NCBI GenBank assembly: GCA_040752355.1
Contig: JBFMHE010000001.1
Location: 416,150 to 460,630, forward strand
Source: Nitrospirota bacterium
GTDB lineage: Bacteria > Nitrospirota > Thermodesulfovibrionia > Thermodesulfovibrionales > Dissulfurispiraceae
Reading direction: 5' to 3'
Length of the DNA: 44,481 nucleotides
In this document: positions 1 to 8,537 of the stretch, one piece after another
Numbering within the stretch: the first letter of the stretch is position 1
How the letters are laid out: the number at the start of each line of letters is the position of its first letter
Notes under the pieces: generated by a model
Database searches by the model: none
The model's input: the letters and a program-made list of their open reading frames with translations, nothing else
Told to the model about the DNA's origin: nothing
Translations under genes and position numbers: made by a program

Positions 1-3000
1 GGATCACTCGATGTGAGGGTTACCGTCACCCCGCCGGCCGGAGCAGGAGCTCCCAGTTGCACGTAGAAACCGTCGTCCTGCGTGTCCTTCGCCATCTGAT
101 AGTTCGGATAGACATAGGTGATGCCCGGCGCTGGCGCGACGTTCACCGTCGCCGTGGTAGTGCTGGTCAGCGCGCCGCTGGCGGTGACGATGATGCCATT
201 GCCCGCTGCCAGGCCGCTAACCGAGAACTGGATCGATGTGTTCCCTTGGGGGATCGTCACCTGGGCCGGAACCGAAACTTTGGTCGGGTCGCTGGCAGCC
301 AGATTGATCGTCACCCCCCCTGCCAGCGCCGGCTGGCTGATGCTGACTGTCATCAGCTCCGACCGCCCGGTCACCAGGTTCAGCGTAGCCGGCGTGAGCG
401 TTGCCGTGAGCGAAACCTTGCCGGTGCCAGCGCCGGTCACATAACCGGGACCACTGGCAGTGAGCGCCACCGTGCCCAGCGTCGTCCCCGCATTCACCAC
501 GGGATTGGGGGAGGCGACGAGGGCGCCCGCCGGTATCGTGACGGTCGGCGAGGCGAAGGAGAGGATGGACGGGTTGCTGCTCGTGAGCGTGACTACGAGG
601 CCGCCGGGAGGCGCGGCCTGGGAGAGGGTCACGGGCACGCTCCCCGCAGCGCCCGGCCCGATCTCGACGTTGCCGATGGATATGACGTTGTTGGAGACCG
701 TGACGCTGAGCGTCGCCTCGCTAAACCCGGTGGCGTTGCCCCGGACTGTGACGGTGCCCAGAGCTGCGCCGTTCACCGTCAGATTTCCTGTGGTACTGCC
801 TTCAGCGATTGTTACCATGCCTGGTGGTGTTACGGTCAGCAGACCCGTATTATCGCTGGTAACGGTCACCGTCACCCCGCCTGCGGGTGCAGGTTGTGCA
901 AGCGTTACCCGCAGCGTCGCCGATTGGTTCAGGCCGACAAGCGGCGTACCGACCAGCGATAAGGTCATGGTTGATAGGACGTCGTTGTCCGCTATGGTTA
1001 CGGTGGCGGAAGACAGCGCGCCGATGACATATGCCGCATCGGCGGCGAGCGTGAGAATGACCGTCTCGGCACCCTCGATCTGCGTATCGTCAACAGGAGC
1101 GATCGTGATCGCCGCCGAGCTCTGCCCCGCCGGTATCGTTATGCTCCCGGAGAGCGCAGCGTAGTCGTCGGTGTTCGTTGCGGTCCCGGAGACCGTGTAG
1201 CTGACCGTGAGCGGATTCGTCGTCGCGCCGGTCCTGGTCACGGTGAAGGTCCCGGGGTCGGAAGAGGCTTCGGCAGCATTCTGGTCAGAGGCGGTGATCG
1301 CCACCGTGGGAATCGCCGGCGGATTGACCGTCACCGTAAAGGTGCGTATGAAGGTATCGACACCGCCGTTCAGCGTGCCGCCGTTGTCCTGAACCGTCAC
1401 CGTGACCGTTGCCGTGCCCGACTGGCCCGAGGCCGGCGTAAAGCCGAGGCTGCCGGTGGTATTCGGGCTGGTGTAGGTGATCGTGGGGTTCGGGATCAGC
1501 GCCGTATTGTTCGACGTTGCCGTAATAGTAAGTGTCTGCAGCTCGTTTGCCGCGCCCGTCCCGATGCCGGTGAGATTGACCGTCTGGAGCCCTGCGTTCT
1601 GATTGATTGTCAGATCGGAGATCGGGTCGAGGGTCGGCGCATCGTTCACCGGCTGGACAGTGATCGCAACCGTCGCGGTGTTGCTGTCCGTTGTCCCGTC
1701 GTTGTTTTTGTAAATGAAGCTGTCGCTGCCGTTGAAGTTGGCAGGAGGCGTATAGGAGAATGAGCCGTTGGCATTCAGAGCGAGCGGCCCCGAGGAAGCG
1801 CTCACCAGCGATGCCGTCAAGGTGTTGCCGTCAGCGTCCGTGTCGTTGCCGAGAACGCCGGGCGAACCGATATTCAGCGTCGAATCTTCCAGCACATCGT
1901 ACGAGTCATTGACAGCGACCGGCGCGGAGTTCTGGGTGCTTATGGTTACCGTATCGGGCGCGCTATTGACCGTGCCGTCGTTCACGATGAGCTGGACTAT
2001 ATAGACGCCGGACCTGTCGACGGTGAGGGTCGGGCTCACAGCGGTCGTATCGGAGAGCGTCGCCGTGCTCCCTGCTGGCAGCGAAAGGAATGACCAGAAG
2101 AACGCCAGCGGGTCGCTGTCCGCGTCAGTAGAGCCGCCGCCGTTCAGGGTGACGGTATCTCCTACGAGCACTGTCGTCTGGTCAGGGCCCGCATTCGCTA
2201 CCGGCGCAGAGTTCTGAGTATCTATGGTCACGGTATCGGCTGCGCTGTCAACCATGCCGTCGTTCACGATGAGCTGCGCCACGTAGGTGCCTACTTTGTC
2301 AGCAATAAACGTGGGGCTCACTGTGGTCGGATTGGCGAGCGCGGCCGCGCTGCCTGCCGGCTTTGTCGTGAGCGACCAGTTATACATGAGCGGATCGCCG
2401 TCTGCGTCCGCAGAGCCGCTGCCGTCCAACGTGACCATCCCCGCAAATACGGTCTGATCAGGGCCTGCGTTTGCCACCGGCGCGGAGTTCTGGGTGCTAA
2501 TGGTCACGGTATCGGCTGCGCTATTGACCGTGCCGTCGTTCACGATGAGCTGAATTGTGTAGGAGCCGGACCTGTCGACGGTGAAGGTCGGGCTCACAGC
2601 GGTCGTATCGGAGAGCGTCGCCGTGCTCCCTGCTGGATGCGACGTAAGAGACCAGCTATAGGTGAGCAGGTCGCCGTCGACATCTGTAGAGCCGCCGCCG
2701 TTCAGGGTGACGGTATCTCCTGCAAACGCCGTCTGATCAGGGCCCGCGTTTGCCACCGGCGCGGAGTTCAGGGTGCTTACTGTTACCGTATCGGACGCGC
2801 TATTGACCGTGCCGTCGTTCACGATGAGCTGGACTATATAGTCACCGAACTTGTCTGCGACAAAGGTCGGATTTACGGCAGCCGGGTCGGAAAGAGCGGC
2901 GGCGCTTCCCGTCGGCGCCGAGAGTATGAGCCAGCTGTAGGTCAGAGGATTGCCGTCGGCATCACTGGATCCGCTTCCATTCAAGGTGATCGTACTGCCC

Positions 3001-3464
3001 ACAAAAACGGTCTGATCAGGACCTGCATTCGCTACCGGCGCAGAGTTCGCCACCACCCGTAAAACGGTTACGGGAGAAAGCACCCTCTTGAGTATCTTGG
3101 TGAAGGGAGCGCTCACCCGCAATAGCATGTCCACGGGTGCAGACTCATTGATACTGAGCTGCCGGGTGAAGATGCCGTCACCCGCAGTGGCATCGCCTCC
3201 CAGCCCGTCGTCCCTCATGGTCATGCTCCAGAGGATTCTCCCTGTTGCATCAACGCGCTGGAGATAGACGCCGGTAGCGATGACCGGGTAGCCCGGGTCG
3301 CTCGTAATAGCGCTGGTGACCGTAACAGTCGTTTCCTGGCCGGCGATAACGGTAGACGGTGAAGCGGCGGGAGCGGCCGCCGAAGGCGCTGCCCCGGCAT
3401 GCAGGGGGGCTAGTGCGAAAAATATGCAGAACAGCAGCAGAAAAGCCGTCTTGGTAAAACGCAT
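1..3464 (-). CDS. Giant secreted multi-domain surface protein (PKD, cadherin-like, Calx-beta), C-terminus outside window
   Basis: The minus-strand frame is open from an ATG at 3464 to the window edge, giving 1,154 residues without a stop. A GGGAGGG ribosome site lies 6 bases before the ATG. Residues 1-25 are a signal peptide. Residues about 40-135 resemble a choice-of-anchor X domain (motif DDGLGGDATAGDGIFT). Four PKD-type repeats begin at residues 140, 233, 326 and 418, each starting NSAPVANAGPDQT. A cadherin-like tandem domain follows near 512-605 (VLGNDTDADGN), then a Calx-beta domain near 717-825, then several Ig-like repeats. Such proteins are extracellular and adhesive or matrix-forming. 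It starts 28 bases after the PEP-CTERM gene at 3493-4098, so both probably share one sigma-54 transcript. Whether it also ends in a sorting tail cannot be seen. No catalytic domain is visible. Confidence 0.85.
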   Translation of the reverse strand, partial: MRFTKTAFLLLFCIFFALAPLHAGAAPSAAAPAASPSTVIAGQETTVTVTSAITSDPGYPVIATGVYLQRVDATGRILWSMTMRDDGLGGDATAGDGIFTRQLSINESAPVDMLLRVSAPFTKILKRVLSPVTVLRVVANSAPVANAGPDQTVFVGSTITLNGSGSSDADGNPLTYSWLILSAPTGSAAALSDPAAVNPTFVADKFGDYIVQLIVNDGTVNSASDTVTVSTLNSAPVANAGPDQTAFAGDTVTLNGGGSTDVDGDLLTYSWSLTSHPAGSTATLSDTTAVSPTFTVDRSGSYTIQLIVNDGTVNSAADTVTISTQNSAPVANAGPDQTVFAGMVTLDGSGSADADGDPLMYNWSLTTKPAGSAAALANPTTVSPTFIADKVGTYVAQLIVNDGMVDSAADTVTIDTQNSAPVANAGPDQTTVLVGDTVTLNGGGSTDADSDPLAFFWSFLSLPAGSTATLSDTTAVSPTLTVDRSGVYIVQLIVNDGTVNSAPDTVTISTQNSAPVAVNDSYDVLEDSTLNIGSPGVLGNDTDADGNTLTASLVSASSGPLALNANGSFSYTPPANFNGSDSFIYKNNDGTTDSNTATVAITVQPVNDAPTLDPISDLTINQNAGLQTVNLTGIGTGAANELQTLTITATSNNTALIPNPTITYTSPNTTGSLGFTPASGQSGTATVTVTVQDNGGTLNGGVDTFIRTFTVTVNPPAIPTVAITASDQNAAEASSDPGTFTVTRTGATTNPLTVSYTVSGTATNTDDYAALSGSITIPAGQSSAAITIAPVDDTQIEGAETVILTLAADAAYVIGALSSATVTIADNDVLSTMTLSLVGTPLVGLNQSATLRVTLAQPAPAGGVTVTVTSDNTGLLTVTPPGMVTIAEGSTTGNLTVNGAALGTVTVRGNATGFSEATLSVTVSNNVISIGNVEIGPGAAGSVPVTLSQAAPPGGLVVTLTSSNPSILSFASPTVTIPAGALVASPNPVVNAGTTLGTVALTASGPGYVTGAGTGKVSLTATLTPATLNLVTGRSELMTVSISQPALAGGVTINLAASDPTKVSVPAQVTIPQGNTSIQFSVSGLAAGNGIIVTASGALTSTTTATVNVAPAPGITYVYPNYQMAKDTQDDGFYVQLGAPAPAGGVTVTLTSSD
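1931..3047 (-). repeat. Four tandem PKD-domain coding repeats, period about 279 bp
   Basis: The Asn codon that opens each NSAPVANAGPDQT unit lies at 3047, 2768, 2489 and 2213, and a fifth, diverged NSAPVA start lies at 1931. Steps are 279, 279, 276 and 282 bases. Stretches such as the one reading accgtgccgtcgttcacgat on the plus strand recur almost unchanged in each unit, which indicates recent duplication or gene conversion within the gene. Confidence 0.85.
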
Positions 3465-3492
3465 GGTATTCCCTCCCTTCATGGTTGCAGTC

Positions 3493-4098
3493 CTAACAGC
3501 GCCGCCTGATTCCGTAGGCCGCTATCCCTGCCACGCCCGCTGCTACGAGAAGCAGGGTGCCCGGCTCGGGCACTGCCGTCACCGGGGTAGTAGCCGTCAG
3601 GTCATCCAGGGTGAAGGACGTTCCTGAAGGATCTCCGGCGATCACCAGCCGGGAGATACCCCCTGCAAAGGAAACGGTGAGCAGCTCGTTGGGAAAACTG
3701 CCGGTTTCTCCTGACTGGGCCATATTGCTGGAAAAGAGTGACAAGACAGTGGTTATGTCGTTGTTCATACTGTCATAGGCCGTCAGGGTCAGGGGCACAA
3801 GATAGGTGAAGTACCCGCTGACGCTCAATACCGGTGCGCTGAAAAGAAGGGTCATAGAACCGCCCTCATCAACGACGACATTGTCCCCTGAATGGGGGGG
3901 GAACTCTAATTCATTCAGTAAGCTGCCGGCGGTAAGTACCGAGGCATTGGAAAAGGTGACGCCCAGACCGCTGTACTGGGTGGTGACGAAATCCCCCTCG
4001 GTCAGGGTTTCAAAGGTAATGGTGTAGGCCCCGGAAGGAAGGGGAAAGGCAAAGCAAACAGCAAGAAATAAAATGAGGAATGTGGTTATGCGTGCCAT
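3493..4098 (-). CDS. PEP-CTERM sorting domain protein, 201 aa
   Basis: The protein has a signal peptide (residues 1-24, ending PLPSGA) and a C-terminal sorting tail. The tail has VPEPGT, a hydrophobic helix of about 17 residues and a basic end RRRC. This is the PEP-CTERM architecture recognised by exosortases at the inner membrane, followed by export or surface display. The middle (about 25-170) is beta-rich and resembles generic PEP-CTERM ectodomains; no enzyme motif is seen. An AAGGAGGTG ribosome site lies 7 bases before the ATG. Upstream lie a sigma-54 promoter and a 37-bp palindrome, so control by PrsR is likely. It is the first gene of a unit that continues into the giant PKD protein. 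The terminal cysteine is unusual for such tails. Confidence 0.9.
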   Translation of the reverse strand: MARITTFLILFLAVCFAFPLPSGAYTITFETLTEGDFVTTQYSGLGVTFSNASVLTAGSLLNELEFPPHSGDNVVVDEGGSMTLLFSAPVLSVSGYFTYLVPLTLTAYDSMNNDITTVLSLFSSNMAQSGETGSFPNELLTVSFAGGISRLVIAGDPSGTSFTLDDLTATTPVTAVPEPGTLLLVAAGVAGIAAYGIRRRC

Positions 4099-4170
4099 GT
4101 GAGCGCACCTCCTTATATTTCAGAACATTACGGTTGTAGCATTTCCGACACAATGCTAACGCTTAATGGT

Positions 4171-4187
4171 TTGCAAATCCTGTACCG
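4171..4187 (-). promoter_or_regulatory. Sigma-54 (-24/-12) promoter for the PEP-CTERM gene 3493-4098
   Basis: On the minus strand the sequence reads CGGTACAGGATTTGCAA. The GG (-24) and GC (-12) are exactly 10 bases apart and the -12 box is a full TTGCA. The consensus is TGGCACG-N4-TTGCW. It lies about 75 bases before the ATG and downstream of the palindrome at 4251-4287. Confidence 0.75.
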
Positions 4188-4250
4188 TAAGATTTTCGAT
4201 ACTGAATTCAAAGGAAAGTGTAAAGATTTCCTGCCGGGAGGAGAGGAGAG

Positions 4251-4287
4251 TGTTAAGTTTTTCGACAATTTGTCGAAAAACTTAACA
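4251..4287. promoter_or_regulatory. 37-bp perfect palindrome, predicted PrsR enhancer site (copy 1)
   Basis: Two 17-base arms, TGTTAAGTTTTTCGACA and its exact reverse complement, flank a 3-base spacer; the palindrome extends through the spacer to a single central base. The centre (4269) is 96 bases from the -12 GC at 4173, a typical place for a bacterial enhancer-binding-protein site. It shares its half-site with the elements at 35076-35113 and 41205-41241. The prsR gene is immediately adjacent. Assignment to PrsR is inference. Confidence 0.75.
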
Positions 4288-4300
4288 GTTTTGAACACAT

Positions 4301-4331
4301 AAAAAAGGGCGCCGCTCGATGGACGGCGCCC
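4301..4331 (-). terminator. Rho-independent terminator after prsR
   Basis: Read on the minus strand, the stem GGGCGCCG pairs with CGGCGCCC around a 9-base loop and is followed by TTTTTT. It lies about 60 bases past the prsR stop and closes the prsK-prsR transcript before the PEP-CTERM promoter region. Confidence 0.85.
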
Positions 4332-4393
4332 TTTTCCACTTCACTGCCCGCTGCATGCCTTCTCGGCAGCAGGCAAAGGCAAAGGAGCTTGCG

Positions 4394-5749
4394 TTATGTT
4401 ATCCCGTGCTTCTTCATTATGTCGTACAGCGTCGTCCTGCTCACTCCCAGCTCATCCGATATCTTGGTGACATTGCCGTTATGCTTTTCGATAGCGGACA
4501 CGGTCATGTCCCTTTCCACCTTGTCCTTGGCCTCTTTCAGCGTCATCCGCTCCTTTGTCTGGATTTGCGGAAGGTCGCTGAACCCGAAATCGTATAGCTC
4601 GATCTTCGAAGATTCCGCGAAGAGCACGGCGCGCTGCACTCTGTTCTCGAGCTCTCTCACATTCCCGGGCCAGGTGTACGATTTCAGGAGCTCCAGTGAA
4701 GCGGCGCTGAAGCCGGTGATCTTCTTATGCGCGGCCTCGCTGAACTTGTTCAGGAACATGGTGGCCAGGGCGACCACATCATCTCCCCTCTCCCGCAGAG
4801 GCGGGAGATTGAGCATCACCACGCCGAGACGGTAGTAGAGGTCCTCCCTGAACTTTTCCTCTCTGATTGCCCTGGCGATATCGATATTGGTCGCCGCCAC
4901 GATCCTCGCGTTAACCGGGATATCCTCTCTTCCGCCGACCCTCTGGATGGTCTTGTCCTGCAGGAACCGCAGCAGCTTCACCTGGAGATTGAGCGGCATC
5001 TCGCCGACCTCGTCGAGGAAGAGCGTGCCGTCGTGGGCGTACTCCACTTTCCCGCTCGTCCTCGCGTGGGCGCCGGTGAACGCGCCCTTCTCGAAGCCGA
5101 AGAGCTCCGATTCGAGGAGGTTCTCCGGGATGGCGCCGCAATTGATCGCTACGAATTTCCCTTCTTTCCTGGCGCCGAGCGAGTGTATCGCCCGTGCAAC
5201 CAGCTCTTTCCCCGTGCCGCTTTCGCCGATGATCAGGACCGGGACGTCGGATGAGGCGATCTTCCTGATCGTTGCGAAGATCTTCTCCATGGCAGGGCAG
5301 AGCCCTATCATGCCGCTGAAGCCGCTGGCGCCCTGGCCGGATGATCGCTGCAGCTCTTTCACTTCCCGTTCGAGGTTGCGCAGATACATGGCCCTCGAGA
5401 CGATAATCTTCAGCTCCTTGAGATCGATAGGCTTCTGGTAGAAATCATACGCGCCGAGCTGAATGGCGCGGAGCGCGTGTTCACGCTCGTTTCGCCCCGT
5501 AACCACGATAACCTTTGTGGCAGGTTCGTGCCGGAGTATGCCTTCGAGGCAGGCGAACCCCTCTTCGGCCCCCTCCTCGTGCGGAGGCAGGCCGAGGTCG
5601 AGCAGGACCACCTGCGTCCTCAGCTTTTCGAAGAGGCTGAGCGCTTCCTGCCGGTCCTGGGCGAGATGGATCGTGTATTCCTTCTCGAGCCCCCACCGGA
5701 GCTGCTTGCGGACATCTTCGTTGTCATCGATGATCAGAAGGTCTTCCAT
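4394..5749 (-). CDS. prsR: PrsR, sigma-54-dependent PEP-CTERM response regulator, 451 aa
   Basis: Three domains follow the NtrC plan. The receiver (1-120) has acidic pocket D8/D9, phospho-acceptor D51, T84 and K106. The AAA+ sigma-54 activator domain has Walker A GESGTGKE (175-182), the sigma-54 contact loop GAFTGA (222-227) and Walker B ending LFLDE (243-247). The Fis-type helix-turn-helix is at the C-terminus (about 415-451, ELGVSRTTLYDIM). Family knowledge: this is the regulator paired with PrsK in exosortase systems and it opens sigma-54 promoters of PEP-CTERM genes. It starts 9 bases after the prsK stop, so the pair is co-transcribed. A terminator follows. The presence of a complete GAFTGA loop means it should be competent for sigma-54, which fits the promoters found nearby. 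Confidence 0.95.
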   Translation of the reverse strand: MEDLLIIDDNEDVRKQLRWGLEKEYTIHLAQDRQEALSLFEKLRTQVVLLDLGLPPHEEGAEEGFACLEGILRHEPATKVIVVTGRNEREHALRAIQLGAYDFYQKPIDLKELKIIVSRAMYLRNLEREVKELQRSSGQGASGFSGMIGLCPAMEKIFATIRKIASSDVPVLIIGESGTGKELVARAIHSLGARKEGKFVAINCGAIPENLLESELFGFEKGAFTGAHARTSGKVEYAHDGTLFLDEVGEMPLNLQVKLLRFLQDKTIQRVGGREDIPVNARIVAATNIDIARAIREEKFREDLYYRLGVVMLNLPPLRERGDDVVALATMFLNKFSEAAHKKITGFSAASLELLKSYTWPGNVRELENRVQRAVLFAESSKIELYDFGFSDLPQIQTKERMTLKEAKDKVERDMTVSAIEKHNGNVTKISDELGVSRTTLYDIMKKHGIT

Positions 5750-5758
5750 GATTCACTC

Positions 5759-7852
5759 TCATGCAATGCTGCGTTCGGCGGCCACCCCGGCCGAGCCCCT
5801 GGCGAGCGGCAGATAGACGGTAAAGACCGACCCCGCCTCCACCCTGCTCTGCACCTCCATACGGCCCTCATGGGCCTCGATGATCTTCCTGCACTGGTAC
5901 AGCCCTATGCCGAGGCCCTTCGCCTTGGTGCTTCTGAACGGCTTGAACAGGCTGGTGCTGATAAACTCTTCGGTCATGCCGCATCCGGTGTCGGCAACCC
6001 TGATATACGTCATCCCGTCGAGACAGCCGGTCTCGACCCGGATCTCCTCATCGGCAGCGATCGCGTCGGCTGCATTGAGCAGAAGATTCAGCGCCACCTT
6101 CCTGATCTCCTCCCGGTCGACCACCGTGAGCGCCGCGGCACCATGGTAGCTTATTTTCATGCCTCTTTTCAATCTCCTCACCTCTTCGACCGTCTCGGCC
6201 ACGAGGGAGGCGAGATCGACCATCTCGCTGTTGAGCATCTGCTTTTCGGGCACTCCTTTGAGCTTCTGCATCAGGTTCTTCACCCGGTTGACCGTATTGC
6301 CGACCGCTCCCAGCATATCTTTCTGGAACTCGGGATTGTCCATGTGCTCCGCAGCGTTCTCGAGCAGCAGCGAGAGGCTGTAGGAGAGGTTCTTGAGATC
6401 GTGCACGATGAAGGACGAGATCCTCGCCACCGCAGCCATCTCCCGCGTCTCGACCAGCTCCTCCGAGAGCTGGAAGTTGGCGAGGGAGAGCGCCGCCTGG
6501 CGCGCGATGGTCTTCATAAGATCGTAGTCCTCGAAGATGAGCTCCTCGGGAGAGAGCTGGCCGCCCAGGAGGACCACGCCGACGATATGGTCGGTGGCTA
6601 TGAGCGGGACGACGAATATCGCATGCACTGCTTCGAGGGGGACACGGTCATGACCGGTCAATGCATACTCTGCGCCCTTCAGATCGAGCACCCGGTGGCG
6701 CTCGAGAAAGTAGGATTCGAGCCCCGGTGAAAAGCGGAGCTCTTTCTCGCCGTCTCTCATCTCCTGGTTTGCGGCAAGGCGGTAGCAGTTCTTTTCCCGT
6801 TCAAAAAGATAGAGTGACGCCCCTTTCAGGCCGAAGGTCTCGCGGTACATCGTCAGCGTCATCTGCCCCACATCGGCGAGCGACCGGCACGAGGCGAGCC
6901 TGCCCGTGAACCTGAGCCACACCTCCCGGTAGTCATGCTTCTGCGCATAGAAGTTCTTGTTGACGAAGACCTTGACCCTCCTCCGGAACTGCTCGGAGAC
7001 CAGAAGCGTCACTATGAACATTCCCGCTATGAAGGCTATGAAGAGGAGCGCATTCTTCTCGAAGGAGTCGCCGAAATATTTCATTCCCTCGCCGATCAAC
7101 CCGAGAGAAAGGAGATAGACTCCCACGAATACGAGCACGAGAGAGCGATAAAGGATATAGCGCGATACGACCACCTGGGAGTCGCCCGAGCTCCGCACCT
7201 TCGAATAGCCGATAAGTACCGCCGCGACAATGAAAATGCCCGATCGTACGGGAACCAGGTTCATGTTGACCGTCCGGTAGAGCAGGCCCTGGCTGAAGTA
7301 GAAGATGAGCACCGCCATGATGCCCGCCAGCCCGATGAACTCGAACTTCATGCGCCACCGGGCAGCGCCGCGGGTAGCGGAGAAGATGCTCTCGAGCCGC
7401 ACCAGGGCTGCAATACAGCAGACCATGAGGCCGAGGTAAAACCAGTAACCGACCGGACCGAGAAAGAGCATCCGCTCCGTGGCGAAATCAGGGGCATAGA
7501 AGAAGTCGGCCGCCGGGAAAAGGGCAACGGTTGCGGGAAACAGGAAGGCACTGGAAAAAAGGACCGGCTGCCAGATGCGTCTCGTCGGGGCGTATCCATC
7601 AAGGACGTAGCCGCGCGTGAGGAGCAGAAAGGCGAGAGGCAGCAGTGATTCCAGGAAGAGGCCGGCGCCCCTGCCGCTGAGGGGGTCGATCACGTGCTCC
7701 AGGGAAAGGCGGTCTACCGCCTCTACTGCTCCCAGGAGAAGGAGTGCTATGGGCAGGGAAACACCTGCCGGAGCTCGCCGTCTCGCCAGGATCAGCACGG
7801 CTGCAGCGATAAGCAGCAGCGAGGCCGCGATGGATATGATCATTCCTGCCAT
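5759..7852 (-). CDS. prsK: PrsK, membrane histidine kinase of the PEP-CTERM system, 697 aa
   Basis: The first ~290 residues hold about eight to ten hydrophobic membrane segments. A GAF-like domain follows (about 315-470), then the kinase core. The phospho-acceptor His lies in FIVHDLKNLSYSL. The ATP-binding domain shows the N box (LNLLLNAADAI), G1 (VADTGCGMTEEF) and G2 (KGLGIGLY). This is the PrsK architecture: a multi-pass sensor without an obvious periplasmic domain, plus a GAF domain, ending in HATPase_c. It would phosphorylate D51 of PrsR, encoded 9 bases downstream. The signal sensed is unknown. It lies 52 bases after epsI, so it is likely part of the exosortase transcript. Confidence 0.95.
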   Translation of the reverse strand: MAGMIISIAASLLLIAAAVLILARRRAPAGVSLPIALLLLGAVEAVDRLSLEHVIDPLSGRGAGLFLESLLPLAFLLLTRGYVLDGYAPTRRIWQPVLFSSAFLFPATVALFPAADFFYAPDFATERMLFLGPVGYWFYLGLMVCCIAALVRLESIFSATRGAARWRMKFEFIGLAGIMAVLIFYFSQGLLYRTVNMNLVPVRSGIFIVAAVLIGYSKVRSSGDSQVVVSRYILYRSLVLVFVGVYLLSLGLIGEGMKYFGDSFEKNALLFIAFIAGMFIVTLLVSEQFRRRVKVFVNKNFYAQKHDYREVWLRFTGRLASCRSLADVGQMTLTMYRETFGLKGASLYLFEREKNCYRLAANQEMRDGEKELRFSPGLESYFLERHRVLDLKGAEYALTGHDRVPLEAVHAIFVVPLIATDHIVGVVLLGGQLSPEELIFEDYDLMKTIARQAALSLANFQLSEELVETREMAAVARISSFIVHDLKNLSYSLSLLLENAAEHMDNPEFQKDMLGAVGNTVNRVKNLMQKLKGVPEKQMLNSEMVDLASLVAETVEEVRRLKRGMKISYHGAAALTVVDREEIRKVALNLLLNAADAIAADEEIRVETGCLDGMTYIRVADTGCGMTEEFISTSLFKPFRSTKAKGLGIGLYQCRKIIEAHEGRMEVQSRVEAGSVFTVYLPLARGSAGVAAERSIA

Positions 7853-7904
7853 AATAACGCTACTCTGCGCACCCGTTCGACCGGGACCTCACCGCACGCT
7901 GCCA

Positions 7905-8537
7905 TCAGTGAGGCAGGTACTCGGTGATGACCGGATAGAAATCCTTGATGAACTTGACGCCGGCCTCGAACGACCGCTGCTCATCACCCGTGATCGGCAC
8001 CGATATCCTGATGAACGCAGAGTCCCGCCGCCGGTAGAGCATCGAGTTAATGATTTCGTACGCTTTCAAGGAATACTCATCCGAAAGCGCCCTGCCCTTC
8101 ACCTGGTACCAGTAAAGGAAGAGCTCCTTCTCATCCCCTTTCTGGTAGACCGTCTTGACCAGCTGCATCCGTCTCCCACCGACATCCACGGAAATCTTTT
8201 CTTCGAGGGCCTCGTACCATCCGGCGCCGGGCATGCAGTGCTTCGGCGAATGGATCCCGCCGCTGTTCTTGCCCCCGCCGTGATAACCGATATAGAGATA
8301 CACGGGCGTATCGCTGCCGTCGGCATATCTCCGGAACAGGTAGTCGGTCGGCTTGAGCACTCTCAGGACAGCCTCGCTGAACGATGTCTGCGAGAGCATA
8401 CGCCACTCCCGGTGGCTGACGGGGAACTCGCCGAAGGATTTATTCATCGGGACCGAAATGTCCGCGTGAAGGTTGACAAACAGCACCGTGAGGATCAGCA
8501 GTGCGAAAACCGCCATGAATCGTGTCTTCTTGATCAT
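7905..8537 (-). CDS. epsI: EpsI, exosortase-associated protein (DUF3485), 210 aa
   Basis: A single N-terminal hydrophobic segment (about 4-24) anchors or exports the protein, and the rest is predicted periplasmic. Segments such as YIGYHGGGKNSGGIHSPKHC and the following PGAGW match the EpsI/DUF3485 family that accompanies exosortases. In many XrtA systems this domain is fused to the C-terminus of the exosortase. Here it is a separate gene whose ATG overlaps the exosortase stop by four bases (ATGA at 8534-8537), so the two are translationally coupled. Its molecular role is not established; a part in exosortase function or EPS processing is inferred from the constant pairing. Confidence 0.9.
   Translation of the reverse strand: MIKKTRFMAVFALLILTVLFVNLHADISVPMNKSFGEFPVSHREWRMLSQTSFSEAVLRVLKPTDYLFRRYADGSDTPVYLYIGYHGGGKNSGGIHSPKHCMPGAGWYEALEEKISVDVGGRRMQLVKTVYQKGDEKELFLYWYQVKGRALSDEYSLKAYEIINSMLYRRRDSAFIRISVPITGDEQRSFEAGVKFIKDFYPVITEYLPH

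Noticed and set aside
57-1164. Plus-strand open frames at the left edge
   Set aside because: They are antisense to the continuous signal-peptide/PKD/Calx-beta reading frame.
2200-3050. CRISPR-like array in the repeated region
   Set aside because: The repeats are 279-bp coding units of PKD domains, not short repeats with spacers.
4220-4236. Extra half-site TGTAAAGATTTCCTGCC next to palindrome copy 1
   Set aside because: Only 11 of 17 positions match and it has no partner arm.
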